A program made the translations under genes and the position numbers. The notes under the pieces are model-generated. The model did no database searches, was not told where the DNA came from, and saw only the letters and a list, made by a program, of their open reading frames with translations. Source: Nocardia iowensis (GTDB taxonomy: Bacteria > Actinomycetota > Actinomycetes > Mycobacteriales > Mycobacteriaceae). Taken from it: a DNA stretch of 64,000 nt. The stretch is from assembly GCF_019222765.1 (NCBI RefSeq), contig NZ_CP078145.1, positions 8,742,001-8,806,000 of the forward strand. Direction: 5' to 3'. Each line of letters opens with the position of its first letter. The stretch's first letter is position 1. Shown here in pieces: positions 9,105-17,023 of the stretch.

Positions 9105-10127
9105 GTGTCGGATCCCTCGGGAGCGGCCAGCACTGTGCCGAATGATGAGTTCTTGCCACGCAAGCGTGGCTTCGGCGAAACCCTGGCATTGGAAATGCGC
9201 CGCTCCGGCAAAGCCTGGCTGTTCGTAGCGCCGGTACTGCTCGCGCTGGCCGTGGTCATCGGTTATCCGGTGGTCCGCGCGTTGTACATGTCCTTCCAGA
9301 AGGATTCCGGCCTCGACCCGGTGACGGGCATGTTCGTCGAGGGCGGCAGCGCGGGCTTCTCGAACTACACGCACTGGCTTTTCCAGCAGTGCCAGGCCGC
9401 GGGCGAGACGGTGTCCTGCCCGACCGGCAACCTCGGGTCGCAGTTCTGGCTGGCCATCGGCGTCACGCTGTTCTTCACCGTGGTCACCGTGACGCTGGAG
9501 GCCACCCTCGGCCTCGGCTTCGCCATGGTGATGGGCAAGACCTTCAAGGGACGTGCGCTGCTGCGCGCCGCGGTGCTGATTCCTTGGGCGATCCCGACCG
9601 CGGTCACGGCGCGGTTGTGGGAGTTCATGTTCCAGTACGACGGCGTGGTGAACCGGGTGCTCGGCACGCACATCCTGTGGACCTCCGACGCATGGCCCGC
9701 GCGGTTCGCGGTGATCGTGGCCGACGTCTGGAAGACGACGCCGTTCATGGCCTTGCTGCTGCTGGCGGGATTGCAGGTGATCCCGGCCGACGTGTACGAG
9801 GCCGCCAAGGTCGACGGCGCCTCGGCCTGGCAGCGGTTCACCCAGATCACGCTGCCGCTGCTGAAGCCCGCGCTGCTGGTCGCGGTGCTGTTCCGGACCA
9901 TGGACGCGCTGCGCATGTACGACCTGCCCGCGATCATGACGCTGAACAACCCGTCCACCCGGGTGGTGTCGATCCTGGTGGTCGATCAGGTTCGGCAAGG
10001 CCCCAACAGCGCGGCGGCACTGTCGACAATCACCTTCCTGATGATCTTCGCCGTGGCCTTCGTGCTGGTGAAGGTGCTCGGCGCCAACGCCGTTCGGACC
10101 CAGGAAGAACAGCGGGAGGCGCACTGA
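9105..10127 (+). CDS. sugA: Sugar ABC transporter permease, SugA-like
   Basis: This is an inner-membrane permease of the binding-protein-dependent type. GTG 9105 follows AGGAGAGAGAA. The protein has six predicted TM segments, the first being WLFVAPVLLALAVVIGYPVV. The EAA loop that contacts the ATPase is VYEAAKVDGASAWQRFTQIT. It is somewhat longer than usual because of an extended periplasmic loop after TM1 containing two Cys (CQAAGETVSC). It lies 47 bases after lpqY, and its stop overlaps the sugB start by one base (TGATG), so the three genes form one operon. Confidence 0.88.
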   Translation: MSDPSGAASTVPNDEFLPRKRGFGETLALEMRRSGKAWLFVAPVLLALAVVIGYPVVRALYMSFQKDSGLDPVTGMFVEGGSAGFSNYTHWLFQQCQAAGETVSCPTGNLGSQFWLAIGVTLFFTVVTVTLEATLGLGFAMVMGKTFKGRALLRAAVLIPWAIPTAVTARLWEFMFQYDGVVNRVLGTHILWTSDAWPARFAVIVADVWKTTPFMALLLLAGLQVIPADVYEAAKVDGASAWQRFTQITLPLLKPALLVAVLFRTMDALRMYDLPAIMTLNNPSTRVVSILVVDQVRQGPNSAAALSTITFLMIFAVAFVLVKVLGANAVRTQEEQREAH

Positions 10128-11005
10128 TGTCGGTTCGGACTGCTGAAAAGCCTGCCGGGCAATCGGTTCCGTGGACCCAGCGGCTTCGTTCGGTGCGGCT
10201 GTACGTGGGCGTGGCGATCGTGCTGATCTGGGGACTCGGGCCGTTCTACTGGATGGCCGTCACCGCGTTCCGCGATCCCGATTACACCTTCGGCGGCCCG
10301 CCGTGGCCGACACACCTCACGCTGGAGAACTTCCGCAACGCGTTCGACACCAGCCGCGGCAACAACTTCGGCAAGGCGCTGGCCAACAGCGTGATCATCG
10401 GCTCGGTCACCACCGTGATCGCGCTGGTGCTCGGCGTGCTCGGCGCGTACGCGCTGGCGCGGCTCACCTTCCGCGGCAAGTACCTGGTGTCGGGGCTGAT
10501 CCTGAGCGCGTCGATGTTCCCGGTGGTCGTGCTGGTCACCCCGCTGTTCCAGCTCTTCACCAATCTGGGCTGGATCGGCAAGTACCAGGCGATGATCATC
10601 CCGAACATCTCGTTCGTGCTGCCGATGACCGTCTACATTCTCGCCTCGTTCTTCGCCGAGCTGCCGTGGGAACTCGAAGAGGCCGCACGGATCGACGGCG
10701 CCACCAAATTGCAGGCGTTCCGGCTGGTGATGCTGCCGCTGGCGGCGCCGGCGGTGTTCACCACCGCGATCCTGGCGTTCATCGCCGCGGTCAACGAATA
10801 CCTGTTGGCCCGACTGCTTTCCAGCGGCGCCACCGAGCCGGTGACCGTCGCGGTCGCCCGGTTCTCCGGCAACAACCCGCTGGTCGAGCCGTACGCCGCG
10901 ATCATGGCCGCGGGCGTCATGGTGTCGATCCCGCTGGTCATCATGGTCCTGCTGTTCCAGCGCCGCATCATCTCCGGCCTCACCGCGGGCGGCGTCAAGA
11001 GCTAG
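10127..11005 (+). CDS. sugB: Sugar ABC transporter permease, SugB-like
   Basis: This is the second permease subunit, 292 residues. It has TM segments starting LYVGVAIVLIWGLGPFYWMAV, and the EAA motif WELEEAARIDGATKLQAFRL. The start ATG 10127 shares one base with the sugA stop, implying translational coupling. The same frame is open further upstream, but that part is only a shadow of sugA. An intrinsic terminator follows 5 bases after the stop, so this operon contains no ATPase gene. Confidence 0.88.
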   Translation: MSVRTAEKPAGQSVPWTQRLRSVRLYVGVAIVLIWGLGPFYWMAVTAFRDPDYTFGGPPWPTHLTLENFRNAFDTSRGNNFGKALANSVIIGSVTTVIALVLGVLGAYALARLTFRGKYLVSGLILSASMFPVVVLVTPLFQLFTNLGWIGKYQAMIIPNISFVLPMTVYILASFFAELPWELEEAARIDGATKLQAFRLVMLPLAAPAVFTTAILAFIAAVNEYLLARLLSSGATEPVTVAVARFSGNNPLVEPYAAIMAAGVMVSIPLVIMVLLFQRRIISGLTAGGVKS

Positions 11006-11009
11006 AACT

Positions 11010-11028
11010 CCCGCTCAGGGCGGGTTTT
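11010..11028 (+). terminator. Intrinsic terminator after sugB
   Basis: The stem CCCGC (11010-11014) pairs with GCGGG (11020-11024) and is followed directly by TTTT. It ends the lpqY-sugA-sugB operon before the penicillin-binding protein gene. Confidence 0.7.
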
Positions 11029-11180
11029 CCGGCGAAAGTCGGCAATCACGACGCACTCTGGTGGCCCGGTGATAGCATCGCGGCTCACCCAGAGCGCGGG
11101 TAATGTCGTGCCTGTGGGGCCCATTTCCGATCGTTGTTCGTGCAGGTGAGTTTCGGCCGACGCTCCGGGAGGAGATGATC

Positions 11181-13469
11181 GTGAACGAGCGCCAGCGTCA
11201 GCGTGGGCGAGTCGTGAGCTCCTTTCGCAAGCGGCGGCGCGGCGCGAAAAGCACAGCTGCGCCAGCGCCCTATACCTCGATCGCGGGCTTCAACGACGTG
11301 GCCACCACTCCCGCCCGCGGCAAACGACAGCCACGCGCGGCGAAGGCGCCCAAGACACCGCGCCCGGCGCCCACGCCCGACCCGAATCGGCCGCCGCGCA
11401 CGCGGGGGGAACGCTTCCGTCGGCTGCTGTTCGCGCTGTTCATCATTTTCGGCGCGGTGCCCGCGCTGCTGTCCGTGCTCGTCTATTGGAGCGCCGAGAT
11501 CCCCGATCCGTCGTCGGTGCAGACCAACCAGATCGCCACCATCCTGGCCGCCGACAGCAGCACGGTGATCGCCAAAGTCGTGCCGCCGAACGGCAACCGG
11601 ACCCCGATCCCGTTGGCCGAGGTGCCGCAGCCGGTGCGCGACGCGATGCTCTCCGCCGAGGACCGCGACTTCTACCGCAACCCCGGCTACTCCACCTCCG
11701 GATTCCTGCGCGCCGCCCGCGACAACCTGCTCGGCCGCGAGGACGCGGGCGGCGGCTCCACCATCACCCAGCAGTATGTGAAGAACGCTTTCCTCGGCTC
11801 CGAACGCACGGTGACCAGGAAGATGCGCGAGCTGATCATCGCGGCCAAGATGTCGCGGCAGTGGAGCAAGGACGACATCCTCGCCGCATACCTCAACACC
11901 ATCTACTACGGGCGCGGCGCCTATGGCATCGCCGCGGCGACCAAGGCCTACTTCAACAAGCCGGTGAACCAGCTGACCCTGGCCGAGGGCGCGGTGCTCG
12001 CCGCGCTGGTCCGCACACCGTCGATCCTCGACCCGGAAACGCACCTGCCCGATCTGACGGCGCGGTGGAAGTACGTGCTGGACGGCATGGTCGAGATGGG
12101 CGTCCTCGCACCGGGTGACCGGGACGCCACGGTGTTTCCGCGGATCATCCCGCTCAGCGAGATTCCCGACGACAACGTCGCCCGCGGCCCCGAGGGCTTG
12201 ATTCGTGCCCAGGTGGTGCGCGAGCTGCGCTCCTCCGGGATCAGCGAGCACGAGCTGAACACCGGTGCACTGCAGATCACCACCACCATCGATGCGAAGG
12301 CGCAGCAGGCCGCGCTCGGGGCGGTGCAGGACCGGCTCGCCGGGCAGCCGCCCGAATTGCGCGCCGCGGTGGTGTCGATCGACCCGCGTTCCGGCGCGGT
12401 GCGCGCCTACTTCGGCGGCTTCGACGGCATCGGCTACGACTACGCCCAGGCGCCGCTGCAGACCGGGTCGGCGTTCAAGCCGTTCGCGGCGGTCGCGGCG
12501 CAGCAGCAGAGCATTCCGCTGCACCGCATGCTGGACAGTTCACCGGTCACCGACCGGGGCACCAAGATCACCAATGTTGACGGTGAATCGTGCGGCAGGT
12601 GCAGCATGGCCGAGGCACTGAAGCGCTCGCTGAACACCAGCTTCTACCGGCTGACCATGTCGATGTTCGACGGGCCGAAGGCCATTGCCGACGCGGCGCA
12701 CGCGGCGGGCATTCCGGAGGAGATCGCCGGCGTCCCCGGTAAGACTCTCACCGAGGACGGCGGGCGGCCGCTGAACGGAATCGTGCTCGGTCAGTACCTC
12801 GTTCGGCCCATCGACATGGCGTCCGCGTACGGGACGATCGGTGCGTCCGGCATCTATCACCAGCCGTATTTCGTGCAGCGGGTGGTGACCGGCGATGGGC
12901 GGGTGCTGCTGGACCGCGGCGCCCCGGAGCAGCGGGTAGGCAAGCAGATGCCGGACGGACAGCAGCGCATCGCGCGGACGATCGCCGAGAACACCACGCA
13001 GGCGATGACGCCGATCGCCGCGTACTCCAATGGGCACGCGCTGGCCGGTGGCCGCCCGTCCGCGGCGAAGACCGGCACCACTCAGCTCGGCGAGTCCAAG
13101 CTCAACAAGGACGCGTGGATGATCGGCTTCACCCCGTCGCTGTCCACGGCCGTCTGGATCGGCACCGAACAATCGCAGCCGATCCGCACCGCCCGCGGCG
13201 CCGACATCTACGGGTCCGGCCTGCCCGCCGACATCTGGAAGCAGGTGATGGACGAGGCGCTGGCCGACACCCCGATCGAGCAGTTCCCGGCCGCGGACGG
13301 GGCCGGAGCCGGGCCGCCGTCGGCGAGTAAACCCTCCGGCGGCGGCTACGACATCCTCAATCCGCCGCCGGGCCCGCCGCGGGAGCCGGTCGTGATCATC
13401 CCGCCCGCGCCGCAAGCACCCAAGGAAGTGGAGATATTTCCCGGTCTGAGCATTCCGGTGCCGGGATAG
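11181..13469 (+). CDS. Class A penicillin-binding protein (bifunctional transglycosylase/transpeptidase), paralog 1
   Basis: This enzyme polymerises and cross-links peptidoglycan outside the membrane. A GGAGGAG site just before 11175 places the likely start at GTG 11181 (VNERQRQRGR), giving about 762 residues; ATG 11175 is the alternative. After a basic cytoplasmic tail there is one TM helix, LLFALFIIFGAVPALLSVLVY. The GT51 transglycosylase domain has catalytic Glu in SAEDRDFYRNPG (about residue 160) and GGGSTITQQYVKN. The transpeptidase has SAFK (about S430), SLN (about S483) and KTGT (about K630). A Pro-rich tail follows. It is a close paralog of the ponA gene at 17 kb and probably arose by duplication. 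Confidence 0.92.
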   Translation: MNERQRQRGRVVSSFRKRRRGAKSTAAPAPYTSIAGFNDVATTPARGKRQPRAAKAPKTPRPAPTPDPNRPPRTRGERFRRLLFALFIIFGAVPALLSVLVYWSAEIPDPSSVQTNQIATILAADSSTVIAKVVPPNGNRTPIPLAEVPQPVRDAMLSAEDRDFYRNPGYSTSGFLRAARDNLLGREDAGGGSTITQQYVKNAFLGSERTVTRKMRELIIAAKMSRQWSKDDILAAYLNTIYYGRGAYGIAAATKAYFNKPVNQLTLAEGAVLAALVRTPSILDPETHLPDLTARWKYVLDGMVEMGVLAPGDRDATVFPRIIPLSEIPDDNVARGPEGLIRAQVVRELRSSGISEHELNTGALQITTTIDAKAQQAALGAVQDRLAGQPPELRAAVVSIDPRSGAVRAYFGGFDGIGYDYAQAPLQTGSAFKPFAAVAAQQQSIPLHRMLDSSPVTDRGTKITNVDGESCGRCSMAEALKRSLNTSFYRLTMSMFDGPKAIADAAHAAGIPEEIAGVPGKTLTEDGGRPLNGIVLGQYLVRPIDMASAYGTIGASGIYHQPYFVQRVVTGDGRVLLDRGAPEQRVGKQMPDGQQRIARTIAENTTQAMTPIAAYSNGHALAGGRPSAAKTGTTQLGESKLNKDAWMIGFTPSLSTAVWIGTEQSQPIRTARGADIYGSGLPADIWKQVMDEALADTPIEQFPAADGAGAGPPSASKPSGGGYDILNPPPGPPREPVVIIPPAPQAPKEVEIFPGLSIPVPG

Positions 13470-13656
13470 CGATCATGCTGTGACCTTCCCGCACCCAGGG
13501 GAACGGTTGGCATGGCAGCATCGTTTGCCAGAGTGAGAGCGAACAGCGAGTGTGTCGGACAAGGCCGACGCTGATGCCGCGGGATCGATGCGGAAGGATT
13601 GCGCTCGAGCGACGACGCCGCCAATTGGAGACAGACGAGACATAGGGGCTACGCCG

Positions 13657-14115
13657 GTGGATTTCAATGTCGTTGACCAACCCGAGACGCTGGTGGCGGG
13701 AACAGTACTTCGCAGCCCGGCGCTCGCGGTCGAGGGGCCGCGCCGCGCGAAAGTCGAAGAGGCGTGGAAGCGAAACCTGGCTCGCCAGCTGCCCGGGCCG
13801 CCGACGACCGCGTACGTCGACCACGCGCCGGAAATCAATTCGTACCTGACCCACATCGTCGGCTACCGCTGCCGCAGCCTCGACGACCTATTACCCGGTG
13901 ACGTGCTGGCCAGGGTGCCCGCGGGCCGGTTCGCCCGATTCACCGCCAGCGGCGACAACCTCGGCGACACCATCGTCTACATCTGGCGGTCGGTGTGGGA
14001 TGCCGAGGCCGCGGGCCGGTTCGTCCGCGCTTACACCGGCGATTGGGAACATTATCCCGACGCGCGCACGGTCGAAGTCTTCGTTGCGCTGGCAGACGAT
14101 CAAGTCGACGGGTAG
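13657..14115 (+). CDS. GyrI-like effector-binding domain protein, copy 1
   Basis: About 152 residues of the GyrI/AraC effector-binding (SHS2-type) fold, which binds small molecules or acts as an inhibitor; there is no DNA-binding domain. GTG 13657 has AGGGG about 9 bases upstream and gives VDFNVVDQPETLVAGTVL, matching the second copy. An in-frame GTG upstream (13552) would add a non-conserved extension. Features include GDVLARVPAGRFARFTASG and a Tyr-rich end, with WEHYPDARTVEVFVAL typical of the family. The second copy starts 10 bases after its stop. The ligand is unknown. Confidence 0.8.
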   Translation: MDFNVVDQPETLVAGTVLRSPALAVEGPRRAKVEEAWKRNLARQLPGPPTTAYVDHAPEINSYLTHIVGYRCRSLDDLLPGDVLARVPAGRFARFTASGDNLGDTIVYIWRSVWDAEAAGRFVRAYTGDWEHYPDARTVEVFVALADDQVDG

Positions 14116-14125
14116 GAACAAGACT

Positions 14126-14551
14126 GTGGACTTCGAGATTGTCACGTTGGACGAGAGCCTGGTCGCCGGACTGACCGTCCCGTTAGCCGGACGCGAGGTG
14201 ACAGCGCGCGACCTCGACCTGGTGAACTTCACCTGGGACCGCTACCTGGCACGCGAAAAGAGCGTGCCACGCGTGGCCGCCTACATCGGCCAGAACGACC
14301 ACGCCGTCGCCGTACTCGGCTACGAGGTCGCCTCGATGGACGAGATGGACTCCGGCGACGTCCTCACCCGCGTCCCCCAGGGCCGCTACGCCAAGTTCGT
14401 CGTCTCCGACAAGCCATACGACCTGCTGCGCACCGCATGGGCCCAGGTCCGCAAGGCCGAAAGCGCGGGAACCATCACCCGCTCGCACACCGCCGAGATC
14501 GAGCGCTACACCGGCCCGACGTCGGTAGAGGTGTACGTCTCGCTGGACTGA
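14126..14551 (+). CDS. GyrI-like effector-binding domain protein, copy 2
   Basis: A 141-residue tandem paralog of the preceding gene. It starts with GTG 14126 (VDFEIVTLDESLVAGLTVPL), preceded by a GGAACAAGA sequence. Shared blocks are GYEVASMDEMDSGDVLTRVPQGRYAKFVVS and the final IERYTGPTSVEVYVSLD. The two proteins could form a heterodimer-like pair, or have diverged to bind different ligands. A stem-loop ends the transcript. Nothing in the neighbourhood reveals the ligand. Confidence 0.82.
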   Translation: MDFEIVTLDESLVAGLTVPLAGREVTARDLDLVNFTWDRYLAREKSVPRVAAYIGQNDHAVAVLGYEVASMDEMDSGDVLTRVPQGRYAKFVVSDKPYDLLRTAWAQVRKAESAGTITRSHTAEIERYTGPTSVEVYVSLD

Positions 14552-14568
14552 GCATCCCCCGAACAGCA

Positions 14569-14600
14569 AGCCGCCCCGAAGTTTCAACTCCGGGGCGGCT
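14569..14600. terminator. Terminator between effector-binding gene and ino1
   Basis: The stem AGCCGCCCCG (14569-14578) pairs with CGGGGCGGCT (14591-14600) across a 12-base loop. It lies between convergent genes and could serve both. Confidence 0.7.
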
Positions 14601-14676
14601 CCTCAGCTATCACCTTCGCGCCTAACCGTGCCCCGCACAGCGCGAGTCCTACGAGCGCGCCCGCGCGGCCAATATC

Positions 14677-15774
14677 TCAGGCCTCGATGATGAACGCTTC
14701 GAGCTGCTCGCGCGCCACGTCGTCGGCGAGCTGCTTGGGCGGGGACTTCATCAGGTAGGCCGAGGCCGGGATGACCGGTCCGCCGATGCCGCGGTCCTTG
14801 GCGATCTTCGCCGCGCGGACCGCGTCGATGATGATGCCCGCCGAGTTCGGCGAGTCCCACACCTCGAGCTTGTACTCCAGGCTCAGCGGCACGTCACCGA
14901 AGGCGCGGCCCTCCAGCCGGACGTAGGCCCACTTGCGGTCGTCCAGCCAGCCGACGTGATCGGACGGGCCGATATGCACGTCCTTGGCGCCCATTTCCTT
15001 CTTCAGATTGCTGGTGACGGCCTGGGTCTTGGAGATCTTCTTCGACTCCAGGCGGTCGCGCTCCAGCATGTTCTTGAAGTCCATGTTGCCGCCGACGTTC
15101 AGCTGCATGGTGCGGTCCAGCTGCACGCCGCGGTCCTCGAACAGCTTGGCCATGACGCGGTGCGTGATGGTCGCGCCGACCTGGCTCTTGATGTCGTCAC
15201 CGACGATGGGAACGCCTGCCTTGGTGAACTTCTCGGCCCACACCGGGTCGGAGGCGATGAACACCGGCAACGCGTTGACGAAGGCGACGTTCGCGTCGAT
15301 GGCGCACTGGGCGTAGAACTTGTCGGCCTCTTCCGAACCCACCGGCAGGTAGGAGACGAGGACGTCGACCTTGTTGTCCTTCAGCACCTTGACCACGTCG
15401 ACCGGCTCGGCCTCGGACAGGTCGATCGTCTCGGCGTAGTACTTGCCGATGCCGTCGAGGGTCGGACCGCGCTGCACGACAACGTCGCTCGGCGGCACGT
15501 CGGAGATCTTGATGGTGTTGTTCTCGCTGGCGAAGATCGCTTCGGCGAGATCGAAGCCGACCTTTTTCGCATCGACATCGAAAGCGGCGACGAACTTCAC
15601 GTCGCGGACGTGGTACTTGCCGAATTTGACGTGCATGAGGCCGGGCACGGTCGCGGTCTCGTCCGCGTCCTTGTAGTACTGCACACCCTGGACCAGCGAG
15701 GAAGCGCAGTTGCCCACACCTACGATGGCGACGCGAACTTCTGTGGCGTTGTCAGCCTTCTTGTCATCACTCAT
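14677..15774 (-). CDS. ino1: Inositol-3-phosphate synthase
   Basis: Ino1 converts glucose-6-phosphate to myo-inositol-3-phosphate using NAD, the first step towards phosphatidylinositol, mycothiol and lipoarabinomannan in Actinobacteria. The 365-residue protein has the NAD-binding [18 protein letters not shown]. It also has the conserved regions [39 protein letters not shown] and [17 protein letters not shown] 15774 (MSDDKK) is the start; the longer frame is only the overlap with the upstream gene. Its first 8 bases overlap the 3' end of the PadR regulator gene, so the two are translationally coupled. The ino1-PadR order is the same as in mycobacteria. Confidence 0.96.
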   Translation of the reverse strand: MSDDKKADNATEVRVAIVGVGNCASSLVQGVQYYKDADETATVPGLMHVKFGKYHVRDVKFVAAFDVDAKKVGFDLAEAIFASENNTIKISDVPPSDVVVQRGPTLDGIGKYYAETIDLSEAEPVDVVKVLKDNKVDVLVSYLPVGSEEADKFYAQCAIDANVAFVNALPVFIASDPVWAEKFTKAGVPIVGDDIKSQVGATITHRVMAKLFEDRGVQLDRTMQLNVGGNMDFKNMLERDRLESKKISKTQAVTSNLKKEMGAKDVHIGPSDHVGWLDDRKWAYVRLEGRAFGDVPLSLEYKLEVWDSPNSAGIIIDAVRAAKIAKDRGIGGPVIPASAYLMKSPPKQLADDVAREQLEAFIIEA

Positions 15775-16324
15775 GGCCGATATTTCCCTCTTTCTGTGGT
15801 GCCGCCTTCGTCGATTGCTCCGCCGCAATCAACTCGTTGAGCCAGCGCACTTCGCGCTCGCTTGATTCGAGTCCGAGCTGGTGGAGCTGCCGGGTGTAGC
15901 GATCCAGCGAACCACTGGCCCTCTTGATCGCCTCCCGGAGTCCTTCTCGGCGCTCCTCGACCTGACGCCGCCTGCCTTCCAGAATCCGCATCCGCGCTTC
16001 CGCGGGAGTGCGGCTGAAGAAGGCGAGGTGAACGCCGAAGCCGTCGTCGGTGTAGTTCTGCGGACCGGTGTCGGCGAGTAGTTCGCTGAACCGCTCCCGG
16101 CCCGCCGGAGTCAGTTGGTAGACCCGGCGCGCACGACGGGCGACCACGCCCGCCGGGATCTCCTCGGCGATCAATCCGTCCGTCTGCATGCGGCGCAGTG
16201 TCGGATAGAGCGACCCGTAGGAGAAGGCCCGAAACGCGCCGAGCAGGCCGGTCAGCCGCTTGCGCAGCTCGTAGCCGTGCATGGGCGATTCGAGGAGCAG
16301 CCCGAGGATTGCCAACTCAAGCAC
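15767..16324 (-). CDS. PadR-family transcriptional regulator
   Basis: A 185-residue PadR regulator. The winged helix is [23 protein letters not shown] ... [22 protein letters not shown], and a C-terminal Vir_act_alpha_C-like helical dimerisation part ([16 protein letters not shown]) follows. GTG 16324 has a good GAGGTG site about 8 bases upstream. The gene overlaps ino1 by 8 bases and probably controls that operon. A palindrome matching a PadR-type site lies 55-72 bases upstream. Orthologs precede ino1 in Mycobacterium, which supports a role in inositol metabolism. Confidence 0.92.
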   Translation of the reverse strand: MLELAILGLLLESPMHGYELRKRLTGLLGAFRAFSYGSLYPTLRRMQTDGLIAEEIPAGVVARRARRVYQLTPAGRERFSELLADTGPQNYTDDGFGVHLAFFSRTPAEARMRILEGRRRQVEERREGLREAIKRASGSLDRYTRQLHQLGLESSEREVRWLNELIAAEQSTKAAPQKEGNIGHE

Positions 16325-16379
16325 CGGGCTTCACCTCCCTGACTCTGTACAGACCTAACCGATGGATGCGATTCCAAAC

Positions 16380-16396
16380 TATATCGGAGCGATATA
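16380..16396. promoter_or_regulatory. Candidate PadR operator TATATCG-N3-CGATATA
   Basis: A perfect 7-bp inverted repeat with a 3-base spacer lies between the divergent PadR and DUF5318 genes, and a further half-site GATATAAC follows at about 16416. PadR proteins commonly bind AT-rich palindromes in their own promoters, so this is a good autoregulatory operator candidate. Confidence 0.55.
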
Positions 16397-16494
16397 ACCG
16401 TGCACAGTCCTGGTCGATATAACCCGCGATCTACCGGCCATCTCATACCCCTGAGCCAGGGCGGCCCCTCGGCAACACCGCTACTCTGGTTCTC

Positions 16495-16914
16495 GTGCGA
16501 ATCCAGCGGCAAGTGGTCGACTACGCCCTCCGGCGTCGGTCGTTGCTGGCTGACGTGTACGCGGGCCGTGTCGATGTCGCCGAGGTCTGTGATGCGAATC
16601 CCTACCTGCTGCGTGCGGCGAAGTTCCACGGTCGGGGGAGCGAGGTCACATGCCCGATCTGCCGGAAAGAACAGCTCACGCTTGTATCTTGGGTCTATGG
16701 CGACGGCCTCGGGCCGGTGGCGGGATCGGCTCGCACACCAGAGGAGCTGACGCGCCTCGCCGAGACCCGCGAGGAGTTCTCGGTGCACGTCGTCGAGGTA
16801 TGCCGGACCTGCAGCTGGAATCATCTGGTGCAGTCCTATGTGCTCGGTACCACGCCCGCGCCGCCGCGCCGTCGCACTGGGACCCGAACCAACCGGCGCA
16901 CCGCAGCCGAATGA
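16495..16914 (+). CDS. DUF5318 protein with a zinc-ribbon-like motif
   Basis: A 139-residue protein corresponding in position and sequence type to the mycobacterial gene between the PadR regulator and ponA1. Two Cys pairs, CPIC (about residue 53) and CRTC (about residue 103), probably hold one zinc ion. The segment EEFSVHVVEVCRTCSWNHL is characteristic. A basic Arg/Thr-rich tail follows. GTG 16495 is the only good start. Function is unknown. Its constant place next to ponA suggests a cell-envelope or regulatory link, which is inference. Confidence 0.85.
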   Translation: MRIQRQVVDYALRRRSLLADVYAGRVDVAEVCDANPYLLRAAKFHGRGSEVTCPICRKEQLTLVSWVYGDGLGPVAGSARTPEELTRLAETREEFSVHVVEVCRTCSWNHLVQSYVLGTTPAPPRRRTGTRTNRRTAAE

Positions 16915-17023
16915 AGTGCCTGGTCATCTGCCCGTCGGGTGACTCGCGGAGCCAGCACGGGTCCGCTGCGGTCGCGACCGCCCCGAGCCACCAGCAACGT
17001 TACGAGTTATGGAGATCTTGTCA

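Noticed and set aside
7777..9189. 470-codon minus-strand open frame opposite lpqY
   Set aside because: No domain, and the plus strand gives a full lipoprotein sugar-binding protein.
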